This document shows positions 22,832 through 33,601 of a stretch of 64,000 nt of DNA, one piece after another; position 1 is the stretch's first letter; every line of letters starts with the position of its first letter. Below the pieces are notes generated by a model. The model searched no databases. It was not told the DNA's origin and saw only the letters and a list, made by a program, of their open reading frames with translations. The stretch is from positions 142,146,577 to 142,210,576 of the forward strand of contig OY282558.1 in assembly GCA_958295665.1 (NCBI GenBank). Direction: 5' to 3'. The position numbers and the translations under genes are program-made. Source of the DNA: Tipula vernalis (taxonomy: Eukaryota; Arthropoda; Insecta; Diptera; Tipulidae).

Positions 22832-23528
22832 TTGTTTTATACCTAAGGCAAAAAATAAATTTGTAACTAAATCATTTTCAAATTCACAAATCGTTAGTGA
22901 ACATTATATTTCAAATTAAATTTATAAATTGGACCATACATTTTTATTGTTTTTATCCTTGTTCTACCGTCTAACCCTTTCGCCAATTTTGCTTTGTTTT
23001 TGTTCGACATGGTCGCAAATAGCGAAGAAGTGGAATCAAAAACTTTCTTGAAACAAGATTCGTTCATATTTTACTTACGTTGAGTATTTGTTAAGAATGC
23101 CTTATGTTTGAATTAGTGTAGTTTAAAAACAAAAAATAATGCTTGTGCCATATTTGAGTATGTAAAAGCTAATTAGTTAAGCTTTATTTTGAGCAAAAAA
23201 AAAATTAAAAAAAATAATGGTATATTTAGTTTAATATCTCATTTAATATTTTACCGTTATATATCGGATCAAAAAAATTTAATTTTGATTATAATTTTAT
23301 AAGAATTTATAATTTCGATATTTATTCTAGTTAACGCAAACAAAATTTTAAAAATCGATTAATTTTTTAATTCATAAATTTGCCTTTGAAATTTACTCCA
23401 AATGGCAATTTTTCACTATTTTTGCAAAACTTCGGGACCATCCTGTGCGCAATACACACCCTATATCACCAAAAATTAAACAAATCAAAAATCATAAAGT
23501 TCAGTCATTGCTGCTCAAAATGAAATTA

Positions 23529-23531
<3 letters not shown>
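22832..23531 (-). repeat. Right TIR of the 5.5-kb transposon
   Basis: Reverse complement of 17989-18739. Its inner end contains the C-terminal coding stretch and stop (to 22918) of the transposase-like gene. Confidence 0.88.

Positions 23532-23611
<80 letters not shown>
23532..23611. repeat. (TA)n array, right flank of the long-TIR transposon
   Basis: About 80 bases of alternating AT directly after the right TIR. The sequence beyond it does not resume the 77-bp minisatellite seen on the left. Confidence 0.95.
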
Positions 23612-23615
<4 letters not shown>

Positions 23616-24140
23616 CGCTCACTGCGTGCAAGATAATGATAAGTATTACTTATCATGTTATTGCATGATTGCATTTTCATATAGCTCGGAGAAAGTAGTA
23701 CACTCTAGTTCAACTAATTTTTTAAAATGGGTCCTCCTGCGGATGCTGTTTTGCTTTCCAATAACACGATAAATCATTTTGTATTTTTTGTCCCCGGTAT
23801 TAAAACGATAACTTGACTTATAGTTTTCTAGGTGGTAACAAATTGAATTCTCAGTATCGTATTTTCACTTATAATTTTAATAGGCGGGAAATATTTTTGT
23901 AAGCGCAACTCTAAGAATTAGTTATCGCTGTTTATGTGAGAAATATTTTTAGGTTTCGATAAACTATAAGTCTACTTAAAATACTGTTTTATTGGAAAAT
24001 ATTTTCAAGTAGGCATCGTAAGTTTTGTTATAATTTTCTTGCTTGTTTGGAAGGAAAACTATTATTTTTTCACAAAATATTGAAAATTTCAAATTTCAAT
24101 AGTCTGGTTAAGAGATTTCCAAAACTAAATTTAAAACTTT
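23612..24140. other. AT-rich interval with no recognised feature
   Basis: Nothing supported in either strand. Confidence 0.45.
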
Positions 24141-24654
24141 GTGAACAAATATTAATTAAAAAAAATTATCATATCCGCCGATATTGTCGAAATTGATTTT
24201 GAGGCTAATGATTCAGGTAAGTGATTTCAAATTTATTACGGACATGGAATGTGATGAAAATACAAGGAAACTTTTATTTATTGATCGTGCCAAAGCCAAT
24301 TCCTTGAAATAAGAGTAGTTACATAAATAAAATGTCCAAAAATTTTAGAAATCTTTGTTGTATGTATATACATCGTCAGGGGGTAGAACGCCCTTGTAAA
24401 ACGTGTGTATGTCGCAGGTATATTTTCCTATGTAACCTAACTGCAAACTATGTGTCTTATTAGTGTTGCATAGTGTAGGCCGAAAACATCGGAGGTAAGG
24501 AAAAGTTATATAAAATTCAGTACAAATAAATATTTAATCATTTGGCCAAATATCTTATTTATATTATGAAGTTTCTTGTTTATACAGTACAACAATGAAA
24601 TTAGTTGGAATTTCTTCATTTTACTGTCTCATTGTTTTACCATTATCCTAATCA

Positions 24655-25190
24655 TGTTACGGCACAGATTCTAATTAAGAATTATTAGATTCATACCCAT
24701 CTGGCTCCTCAGGACCTGCATCTTCATCACAGAATGATAAATAATTACGTATGTAGGTAACAATGTCAACAATTAATATCGTGAATATTTTTTTGCCAAT
24801 CCACCTGACTTGAATGTAATTTTTGAAACGAAGCAATAGTAGCACATCGGAAGATGGGTCTAAATTTTAAAGTGTTTGCTGGTGAAAAATTGATTCTGCT
24901 AGAAAAGCTTTTCGTTGCTTAGGTGAGATAAAAATTGGTCATCATTTTTATGTATAGCACAATATTGAAATATGACGGAATTTATTTCCTTTATTTTCTC
25001 CAATGTGACTTTAAATCACAGATATCTGCGTCATTGAATCTACAGTTTTATTTGTACATTATGAAAAAGCTAATCAAACTATTTTCCACTCCCAGATCCA
25101 TTTGCGTGCTATGGCACGGATTCTGAGTACGAACCATCAAGTTCAAGTTCTTCTGGTCCTTTGAAACCCACATCTTCACCACAAAACTAG
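24655..25190 (+). repeat. Diverged partial duplication of the Ser-rich exon
   Basis: TTACGGCACAGATTCTAA... at 24656-24740 resembles CTATGGCACGGATTCTGAG... at 25106-25190. Both continue with a TC-rich run and both end at CATCTTCAcCACA. The first copy contains stops. The two are about 450 bases apart. Confidence 0.6.
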
Positions 25191-25651
25191 AAAACCAGAA
25201 AAAGGAAAAGAAACATTAATAGCTGGCGACGAATAGTAGAGTCGAAACGCCAAAAAAATTCCGGAAAGCAATATAAAAACGCAGACGGACAGTTAATTCC
25301 TTCAAAGCTGATGAAAAGTGGATGTAGATTGAAATGCCGCCTAAAATGCCACGAAAGAGTGCCGAATGATGTTAGGCTGGACGTTTTCAATAACTACTAC
25401 AAACTAGGAAATAAAGAACGACAGTGGGACTTTGGAGCTAAAGGAGTTAAAGTTATTGATAAAAAAGTTACTAAAATTTCTAGGAGCAGCCGAAGAAACG
25501 CATCAAGATTATATTACTTAAACTACTATCGTAACGATAAATACGAAAGTACATGGGTTGTTTAAAAATGTTTTCCATACTCTAGCTGTATCCAGTCAAA
25601 TAGTGGATACTGCTCTTCGTAAATCTGCAGGTGGCGGAGTTGATAATCGCG

Positions 25652-25712
25652 GTAATAATCATCAACATGTAAAAATTGTTCCAAAATAATTCATTTTTTT
25701 TTCTTTTAATAG
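25652..25712 (+). other. 61-bp intron in the 24-26 kb transposase-like gene
   Basis: The exon ends GATAATCGCG and the intron begins GTAATA. It ends TTTTAATAG after a long T tract. Joining the sides gives an uninterrupted reading across the junction (DNRG|KYVRPVN), whereas the intron itself has an in-frame stop. Confidence 0.68.
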
Positions 25713-26111
25713 GTAAATATGTACGTCCGGTTAATGAGGTTAAACAAGTCTCAAAAAAAATCGTTTTGGATCATATCTCGGCTTTTCCAATAGTCGAGTC
25801 TCATTATACACGGGCCCATTCCACGAAAAGTTTCCTCGAGATCTATCTTTCCGTAGCTAAAATGTATCGGTTGTATGTTAAATGAATTGAAGACAAGCAA
25901 ATTCATCAACATATTGTAGCACAACGACAGTGCCGGGACATTTTCAATTTCAATTTTAATTTAAGTTTTTTCAAACCAAAAAAGGACCAATGTAATGATT
26001 GTACGAGTAATGGCAATATGCCTCCTTCAGATAAGGAAAAATCTAAATTTCAAATAGAAAAATATTTAAAAATGAGGACAGGCGACTAAAAGATGTCTTG
26101 CAATGATAAAG

Positions 26112-26424
26112 CAACAGCTACGGTGCTCGCAGGCCGCATGTCTCAAGATGGAATAACTGTGCTGGCCACACTCAATCCTGAGTGATAAATTCTATGGCCC
26201 TCGATATATAAATAAATACCGTGTTGTCCAGAATATGAACCATTTTTAATAGACCACTTATTTTACACTTTCAGCAACAAGTATCAAAATTTGAATTCAT
26301 ATTTTCATTTTATTCAGTCAACGTCTCTTGGTTTTGCCAAGAAATTAAAAATCACACAATTATTGGAGAAGGGTCAGCTGTTCACCTGATATTTGGTTTA
26401 CGGAAAAATCTTAACCACATTATT
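26112..26424. other. No recognised feature
   Basis: No coding or repeat signal seen between the transposase-like gene and SINE copy 2. Confidence 0.4.
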
Positions 26425-26433
26425 ACGCAAAAC

Positions 26434-26628
26434 AGATTGAGACCAAACGGCACAGCGGTTAAGACTGCGGCGTGTGCTTTGGAAGGTACCGGTAACGATC
26501 GGTGATGACGATGAACACAAATATGACCCGCTGTTGAGAGTATAGGATTCATTTGTCTATCCACCTTACATGTCAGCACTACAGGCTGTGCAAGTGGTCT
26601 TTGCAAAACGGGCATAGACCCGCATATC
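26434..26628 (+). mobile_element. SINE copy 2, 3'-shortened
   Basis: Same head (GGCACAGCGGTTAAGACTGCGG from about 26450) and same body words (GATGAACACAAATATGAC, TGTTGAGAGT, CCACCTTACATGTCAGCACTA) as the SINE at 5857. It is about 100 bases shorter at the 3' end. ACGCAAAAC at 26425-26433 and 26629-26637 is a 9-bp target duplication. Confidence 0.8.
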
Positions 26629-26637
26629 ACGCAAAAC

Positions 26638-29490
26638 GGCAATTGCCAAACATATTTGAGAAGAAATTCCGCCAAATTCTTTCAATCATCAAAATTTACA
26701 TAACGGGCCAAAAATACAAAACAGAGTTAATTTGAATTTTTGTCGTTTATTTAACGCTCCTTATCCATCAAATGTTTTTTTCAAGGAAAATAATTGTAAT
26801 TGATTTTCAGGTGCCAGTATTACTTCAGTACTTCGTACTGAAAAAACGTTAGAAACTGATTTTTGAAACCTGCATGGTTCAAATTAACCAATGCGCATAT
26901 GTAGGTGCGTACTTTACCTTACCGTCGTCTAAATTAACTACCGCAACTTCATTCAATTATAGTATTAACCTCGTACATAAGTCAATTTGATGTATAATTT
27001 AGTAAATGCCGAAGAAATAATTTAACCTAGATAGTTTTGTATTTTAAAACTGGAGTGGTTCAAACCCACACAAGTATGTTTTTGCCAAATTAACCAAAAC
27101 CTAGGTTATTATTACTAAAACCAATTAAACTAGCTAAAGTCGCTCAATTTTTTTTTCAGTTCACTCTATAGAGTGAAGCTTAAATAGAATCGAAACAGAA
27201 TTATAAACATTAGAAATAAATCTTTTAAATTTAACTATTTTCTCCCAGGCTTATTTAGAAATACGATACGTTCGCATTAAAAATTTAAAACGGCGTTTAT
27301 CTCAAAGTTTTTATTTTTTATTCTTATTGTTTTCAATTCGACCCTGTTTAAAATGCATTTTTTAGGGTTTACTTAGCTCGACCACATACTTTTTTTCAAG
27401 AGGAACAAGCTGACTCGCCTCCGTTTATAGTAAATGATAACCTATATAGATTTAACCGGAAGTATAAACGTACTAAGTTATTCCTTCCAAACATTAAATT
27501 AAGGTCATAAATTGTGCTAGTTTCATGTGGAAAATTAATTTTAGGTTTCTGAAAAATTTTAAGCTCTAAAATTAAAAAGTAAAATGGTAAAATCCACCAT
27601 TCTTTCAAAAGAAAAAATTGTTTTAAAAAAACGAGATATCGTTTTATTGTAGACTTATTTTCCTGGAAGGAAGAAGAAAAATTGGGAAAGAACATAGAAA
27701 ATGCATGCGACGAAAACAATTTATTAGCGGTGTTGTTAGTTCTAACGTTCGATTTAATAAACTGATATTTTACCCCAATGTTTCAGAGGGGATTCAAAAT
27801 TACTGTTTTCTCCAAGTCTCTTCAATCTACACTTCTTCTATATCAAACATCAGCAATTATGTTTTAGCTGGCAGATTGCCTGTTTCATTTCCAACGATAT
27901 CTATCTACAATAGGGTACATTTAGCAAATTAACGTTTTACAATAATTTCCGCGTATTTAATCTCTGTTTACAATAAAAATTTTGGAAAATCAATAATTTT
28001 ATCATATCATTATAAAACCACCGCAAAATCGATTTTCTAAAATTCATATGTTGTTTATAGCTACGAGATACGAAAGTTCAAAATCGACATCAAAACAATT
28101 ACGTTGAATTATTAATGTTATCTAATCGGAATATTGTGTGCATCGTGTCTAACACATTTATTGATTTACTGGTTTTTGACCATTATACAACAATAAGACC
28201 AAAACTTTTCTTATGTTATACGAATGATACATTCAACTTTCGTGCTACATTGTGTCATACAATAAAACTTAAAATGTTTTATATTAAATTCCATTCAATT
28301 CATGTGCCCTGCTATACATACAACAAAAGGATTAAATATCAGCACTACTACGAACATTTTCTATTGTTTTATGAAAACAATAAAAGTGCTGTAGTGTCTT
28401 ATAGACCAACAATTGTATACATAAAGTTCATTCGAGAAAACCAACTAAAACTAAAAAAAAAAATCCCAATACGATACTAACCCATAAAATCATATCAAAA
28501 ACTATCAGATTTTAAGACAAAAACAAAATGAAATTGGTCATAGAAATGGGATTCTTACCATCTATCTTGTACACTACTATGTATATGAACAATGAACAAT
28601 CTTACGATATATTTCAAGATTATATAATGACGCCCAGAAGCGCTGATCCAACAAATTGTTTTTGTTGTAGTATTCGGTATGTACTCGCACTAAATCTTGT
28701 TTATATTTTGCTTATGAGACTCTTGGTAGATTGGTCGTTTGGTCCTAGAAAAAGAACTCAACATAACTCATTATATACTGCAAAGTGTTATGTTTCAATT
28801 TAGTTTAAGAATTTAAACTTGGGTGCGGTTAAATTCGATATTATCTGTATAGCGGTCATAACCTATAATGGTAAACCTTTCTCACTGATAATTGCACATG
28901 ATCCAATAAAATATTCCATTCGGTAGCTATTTTGTTTCTGGTTAGCCAATGAATGCCTCTGCAAATTTTATATCGACCAAATGATGGAAGGTATTCTGTT
29001 TTTTTTTTTATTAGAGACGACAAACACCGCCAAACTACTCAACATAATCCAATTTATTATTTACTTAGTTTTTGTTGTCCTCACAAAAAACTTGTGCGAA
29101 ATATTTATCAAGCATGCTCTTACTGTACCCAAATCACCAAACATGAATATAAAATCATATTTTGTTACCAGTTCCTTTAATGTTGTTAATAAATTGGAAT
29201 CTTAATTCATTCGGAACCATCAATGAAAATTTACAGTTGAAAAATATAGTGGATTAAAGGACCACTTAAACGAACGATTAAATAATGACAATGTTTCAAA
29301 AGCAAAAAGTTGGAAGACCAATTATTATTCCTTCTTCGTTTACAGGAAGTCCAAGAACTACGGCTAAATTTAAATTTGACGCGATATTTTTTGGTAAACT
29401 AAACTTATTTAACATCAAACTATCATTTTTAATTCGATTGTTTACCAAAAACTTCATATAAAAAATATTTGGCTCTACCTATTTATACGG
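26638..29490. other. 2.9-kb AT-rich interval with no recognised feature
   Basis: Several open frames of 60-121 codons are present (largest 28115-28480, plus strand), but they are Ile/Asn/Lys/Tyr/Phe-rich, share no known motif and are unremarkable for this composition. No repeats or splice-flanked blocks stood out. Confidence 0.45.
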
Positions 29491-29493
29491 AGC

Positions 29494-29533
29494 GCTATCG
29501 GGAGCCACTTTTAAAATGACGGCTCTCGATAGC
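29494..29533. repeat. 13-bp inverted repeat, one mismatch
   Basis: GCTATCGGGAGCC (29494-29506) pairs with GGCTCTCGATAGC (29521-29533), loop 14 bases, ending 40 bases before the solo LTR. Confidence 0.65.
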
Positions 29534-29573
29534 AGCTATCCGGAGCGAATAAAAAAACGCAGCTAATAATTAC

Positions 29574-30067
29574 TGTGACGGTGACACCTAGGGTGTGATA
29601 GAATAAGTTAAACTAATAGCTCAATGTTTTACTGTACTAAAATGGAATTTCCCATGATAAAACAGTTCTAAATGTTTCTACACTATTCTAACTGGAAAAT
29701 TCATGAACTTTCTAGAAGTTTGGTTTGTGTATATAAAAAGGTGAAAAGATCGAATTGAATTATTCGAATTTGGAACGCGATAGTGTAAACTTATAAGGAT
29801 TAGTAGTATTTGGTAAGCGATAGTGTGAAGATTAAAAAGGAACTAAAAAGTGATTTAAAAAGTGTTTTAGTGGAAATAAAAATTATAAGTGTATAGTAAA
29901 ATTTGAGAATAATTTATATAAAGTGATTTTGTGAATTTTTATTAATAAACTGTGTTGTAATAATTCTTGTGTTAACTAAATAAATTCGTTGGTGATAAAT
30001 TTAATTGATTTTGTATTATTCACAATCCAGTGATACGAACCTTGATTGACAAGCCAAAAACGTAACA
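29574..30067 (+). repeat. Solo LTR of the gypsy family (494 bp)
   Basis: Same TGTGACGGTG start and CGTAACA end as the LTR at 4237, with more substitutions, so it is older. TATA box near 29730. It is followed by ATAT but preceded by TTAC, so the duplication on the left is missing. No gag/pol on either side. Confidence 0.92.
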
Positions 30068-30249
30068 ATATTATTGAGAGAATATATATTTTGGAATTAG
30101 TATATATTGCAAGTAATAAAAATGTAATCTATATTACAATATACAGGCATACCCGATTGAAGCAACCATCGTGTATTTTCGTTTACATAAAATACTTCGT
30201 TCACAAAATATTTTTATTTCTCCAGTTTTCCTTTGTTCATAATGTATAT

Positions 30250-33091
30250 CGGTCGGTGGTAAGAATACCAAAACGTACTAATTGGCCAGTCTACAATGAA
30301 AGACTTTGTGATAACTTAACCGGTCTACAGACCAATATCAACTCTATTGAGGATCTTGATAGAGTTTCAAGCAATGTAACCGAGGCAATCATTGATGCCT
30401 ACCACTCAAGTTCACCCCTGGTTCGTATCAGGGGGACAAGGGACGTTCCTTGGTGGAACCATACCCTGGAAACCAAAAGACGTGAGGTTCGAAAACTCTT
30501 CAACAGGGCTAAGAGGACAAACGATTGGACAACCTATCGAATGTCTCTTACCCAGTATAATGTCGCTCTTAGGAAAAGCAAGAGGTCGAGCTTGAGAGAC
30601 TTTTGTGGGAAAATAGATAGGCTGCCTGCGGCCCAGAAGGCACTCTCCTCGGACCACAGAAATCCGTTGGGATCCGTAAGGAAATCGAATGGAGAGACAA
30701 CCACATCCATGGAGGAAACTCTTGAATGCCTGGTGAGAGGCCACTTCCCAGAGTGTACGGTCCTTGAAGGCCAGGTAGACCTCGATGCAGACAGCGTGGA
30801 TCCCTACTTGATTCCAAGGGAAGCTTACAGGCTTTCAAAAGATATATTCACTCCCGGAAAAATAAGATGGGCAGTTAACTCCTTTGGTCCCTTTAAATCG
30901 CCGGGAGGGGATTTTATATATCCTACATTCTTACAGCAAGGCCTAGAAATTTTGTTGCCTTATTTAATTAGACTCCTTAGAGCCAGCTACAGCTTGCAAT
31001 ATGTTCCAAGAAGCTGAAGGGAGGTGCGGGTGATTTTTACCCCGAAAACTGGAAGAAGATCTGCAGAGGACGTAAGGTCTTATAGACCCATTAGCCTCAC
31101 ATCATTTATTCTGAAAACCATGGAGAAGATACTGGGCCTACATATTAGATCCAATGCCCTCCTAAGGCATCCCTTAGACTCCAGCCAACATGCATATCAG
31201 ACTGGGAGATCGACAGAAACAGCGCTTCACGAGCTGACAACAAACATCGAAGATACACTTCTGAATAAAGAGGTCTTGTTATGCTTCTTCATTGATATTC
31301 AAGGGGCTTTTGACAATACCAGGTTCGAAATGATTCAAGAACAAGCACAGGAAAGGGGAATAGACTCCTCCACCATAGGGTGGATAATTAATATGCTTAG
31401 GAACAGGAGGATAACGGCCTCCTTCGGTAATAAAACCATCACGATTCCGGCTACTAGGGGCTGTCCCCAGGGGGGAGTTCTCTCACATCTTTTGTGGCTA
31501 CTCGTGATGGATGAACTACTTAGAAGATTAAGAAACTCTCACTTCTCGAATATCACCTATGCGGACGATTTAGTCTTAATTGTCGGGGGGAAATTCGAGA
31601 GTACAATAGCGGAACGTATGCAATATGCCCTCGAGTTGGTAAGCGACTGGTGTATTGAGACGGGCCTTAGAGTGAACCCCAGCAAAATTATTTGCACTTT
31701 CTTTACAAATCGGAGGAAAACAATTCTCCCACCTCTGTCTCTAAATGGGGAAATTCTCCAGATGGCGACAGTGGTTAAGTACCTGGGAGTGATACTTGAT
31801 CAGACACTGACATGGAACCCGTTTCTAAAATATATCACAAACAAGGCAAATAGGGCGCATTTCTCTTGCCAAAGGATGATTGTCAAAACGTGGGGTCTGA
31901 ATCCCCAAATGGCGCTTTGGTTATACTCAACCATCGTAAGACCAATAATCTCTTATGCAGCGTTTGTGTGGTGGCCTAAGACAGAGCAAAGTGGTGTCTG
32001 CTCTATATTGGATAGGATTCAGAGATAAGTTTGTTTAAGTGTAACGGGAGCAATGAAAACCTGCCCTACAGCTGCTCTTGAGAAGCTACTAGGGCTCTTA
32101 CCACTACACTTGCACCTTAAAAAAGTAGCTGGTTCAAGAGCAGTCAATTTAAAAATAACATCTCAAATTAAAACCATTAAACTAGGACATAACAGTATCC
32201 TACAGAAATTGGATTTGAACGAGGAAATAATTCAACTATCAGACCTCCTTACCCCGTCACGCCTCCATATGGTACACTGACGGTTCGAAATCAGGGGTGG
32301 GCACAGGTGCGGGTATAATCTGGCCGGGTCTCGAACTCTGTATCCCATTGGGTAAAATCCCCTCAGCTTTCCAAGCAGAGATTTTTGCGATCGAGGTATG
32401 TGTGCTTCGATGTCTCACAAAAAAATATAGGCAAACCGAGATTTACGTGATCTCGGACAGCCAGGCGGCATTGCTTGCCATAGGAGCATCTGTCTTCTAC
32501 TCAAAGATTATCTGGAGTTGCTATCGCAATTTTCTAGAACTCAGCAGGGAGAATAAAGTAAATCTTTTGTGGTCCCCTGGCCATTCTGATATACAGGGAA
32601 ACGAGGCGGCAGACCGCTGTGCAAAGGAGGCAGCGAAGTGCTCTTTCCTTGGCTTCGAGCCTAGTATTGGTTACTCCAAGAACCATCTGGCAAATGGCAT
32701 AAGGAATTGGGAACTGAGACAAATGAAGATATACTGGGAGTCCTCCACTGGAATGAGACAGACCAAGAAACTACTAAGCTATGATATTAGACGTCTAAAT
32801 CAGGCAACCAAGATGGACAGACAGTCTTTGAAGTCCCTCATTTGGTATTTAACAGAACATGGCCCTTTTAATGGACATCTGGAGAAAATCGGAAAGTCCT
32901 CTACAGACCGTTGTAGATTCTGCAACCTGGAAAGGGAAACATCCGAACATCTACTATTTACGTGTGATGCTATAATCCATAAAAGACTTAAATTCCTCCA
33001 TGCATACACAATACAGTGGCCTAACGCCGGCCCGTTGGATATGCATGAGATGGTTGCGTTTATCAAGGACTTGAACCTCCACTTTATCTAA
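30250..33091 (+). pseudogene. ORF2 of non-LTR copy 2: reverse transcriptase and RNase H
   Basis: The protein would nick the target and reverse-transcribe element RNA. The frame is open from about 30250 to TGA 31015-31017 (a TGG codon in the related copy at 8730), continues in the same frame to TAA 32026-32028, and again to about 32250, where one base is lost before the RNase H. RT marks: GRSTETALHEL (about 31205), FIDIQGAFDNT (about 31290), GCPQGGV (about 31460), YADD (31558-31569) and KYLGVILDQTLTW (about 31780). RNase H marks: WYTDGSK (about 32270), SDSQAAL (about 32455), WSPGHSDIQGNEAADRCAKEA (about 32570). Tail: C-x2-C..H..C near 32915-32965. Only three clear lesions; the catalytic YADD is intact. 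Confidence 0.88.
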
Positions 33092-33185
33092 AACCATCTG
33101 GGGATGCACAATAGACCTTAATGGTCGCGGTGCACAGGGTTAGTAATAGCTCACCCCACTATAAAAAAAAATAAAAAAATAAAAA
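30250..33185 (+). mobile_element. Non-LTR retrotransposon copy 2 (I/LOA-like), 5'-truncated
   Basis: It holds the region after the endonuclease, then reverse transcriptase, RNase H, the Cys/His tail, a short 3' UTR and an A-rich tail (33163-33190). The start is set where similarity to the LOA-type copy at 60.2 kb begins (RIPKRTNWPVY); the exact 5' junction is uncertain. It lies immediately downstream of the solo LTR. It is the better preserved relative of the copy at 8730. Confidence 0.87.
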
Positions 33186-33189
33186 AAAA

Positions 33190-33600
33190 TTTATATCACA
33201 ATGTGTTAGTTAGTATATTATGTGTTTCTATACACTAGAAACAATTTCTGTTTCAATTAAGAACAAAAGACAAAAATATTTGAAATAGACAAAAATGTTT
33301 CTGCAATCTGCACCCACACGACTGTGTTATTAAAAAATGTACAGTTATAGCTAGCTGTGTTATTTTAATATACATGCACCATTAATTTGACTTAGAACAG
33401 TAATTATAAAATACTAATATACATGTATAAGTATTGTAATATGACGTATCGTATTATGTATATTAAACACGTCGGGATAAATAAAACAAATATTCAAAAA
33501 TTTTGCGCTTTCGATGAAATTAGATTTAATAATTAATGTGATTTTCCTGATTACAAATAGTATTGTATAATTAAGAGAGTTAAATTTTCCGAAATATTAG
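33190..33600. other. AT-rich interval before the Helitron
   Basis: No coding signal. A Helitron 5' end (TC after A) should lie here or just beyond but cannot be fixed by eye. Confidence 0.4.
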
Positions 33601-33601
33601 T

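Larger units (their letters stand above)
18835..22918 (+). pseudogene. Transposase-like gene of the 5.5-kb transposon, split by an LTR element
   Basis: Coding remnants lie in one order on the plus strand. They are: 18835-18996, starting MSSYYHCCKPFVSG; 19014-19296; then, after the LTR element, 21453-21530, KIGFTKFTQLRP near 21730, HNVCVCLMHQNMKM near 21800, QCDFAENYAFIVQD near 22240, YHWNNAQATIHPFV near 22290, MSDGAITQYKNKNN near 22490, HHEEDF and ATSHGKG near 22550-22620, and a C-terminus to 22918. The acidic residues in DFAENY and SDGA plus the later His/Glu block look like a DDE-type core. From memory this resembles a multi-copy, poorly characterised family common in arthropods and cnidarians. 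I cannot name the superfamily. Many frameshifts; not functional. Confidence 0.72.
17989..23531 (+). mobile_element. 5.5-kb DNA transposon with 700-750 bp TIRs, superfamily unassigned
   Basis: The outer ends GAGTAATTTCATTTT (from 17989) and its reverse complement (to 23531) are both bordered by (TA)n. The TIRs run 17989-18739 and 22832-23531, with high identity and small indels. The plus-strand centre holds a decayed gene and, inside that, an LTR element (19297-21446). Without the LTR element the transposon is about 3.4 kb. The target was probably a TA-rich tract, so any target duplication cannot be seen. Confidence 0.85.
24150..26111 (+). pseudogene. Intron-bearing transposase-like gene of a second uncharacterised family, degenerate
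   Basis: Possible first coding stretch IVEIDFEANDS (about 24180-24215) ends at a strong donor, GTAAGTG. A Ser-rich acidic stretch GTDSEYEPSSSSSSGP lies near 25115-25165, followed after a stop by a basic KTRKRKRN run and then NSGKQYKNADGQL near 25255-25300. Next come a Cys-containing segment at 25311-25400 (GCRLKCRLKCHERVP), HTLAVS..VDTALRKS near 25580-25640, ISAFPIVESHYTRAH near 25780-25820, and a Cys pair after FFKPKKDQC (about 25980). I recall this order from a widespread insect family annotated only as uncharacterised proteins. Frameshifts near 25565 and 25885 break it. Confidence 0.62.

Noticed and set aside
28115..28480. 121-codon frame in an otherwise empty interval
   Set aside because: Composition matches the AT-rich background; no motif, splice context or relative in the window.
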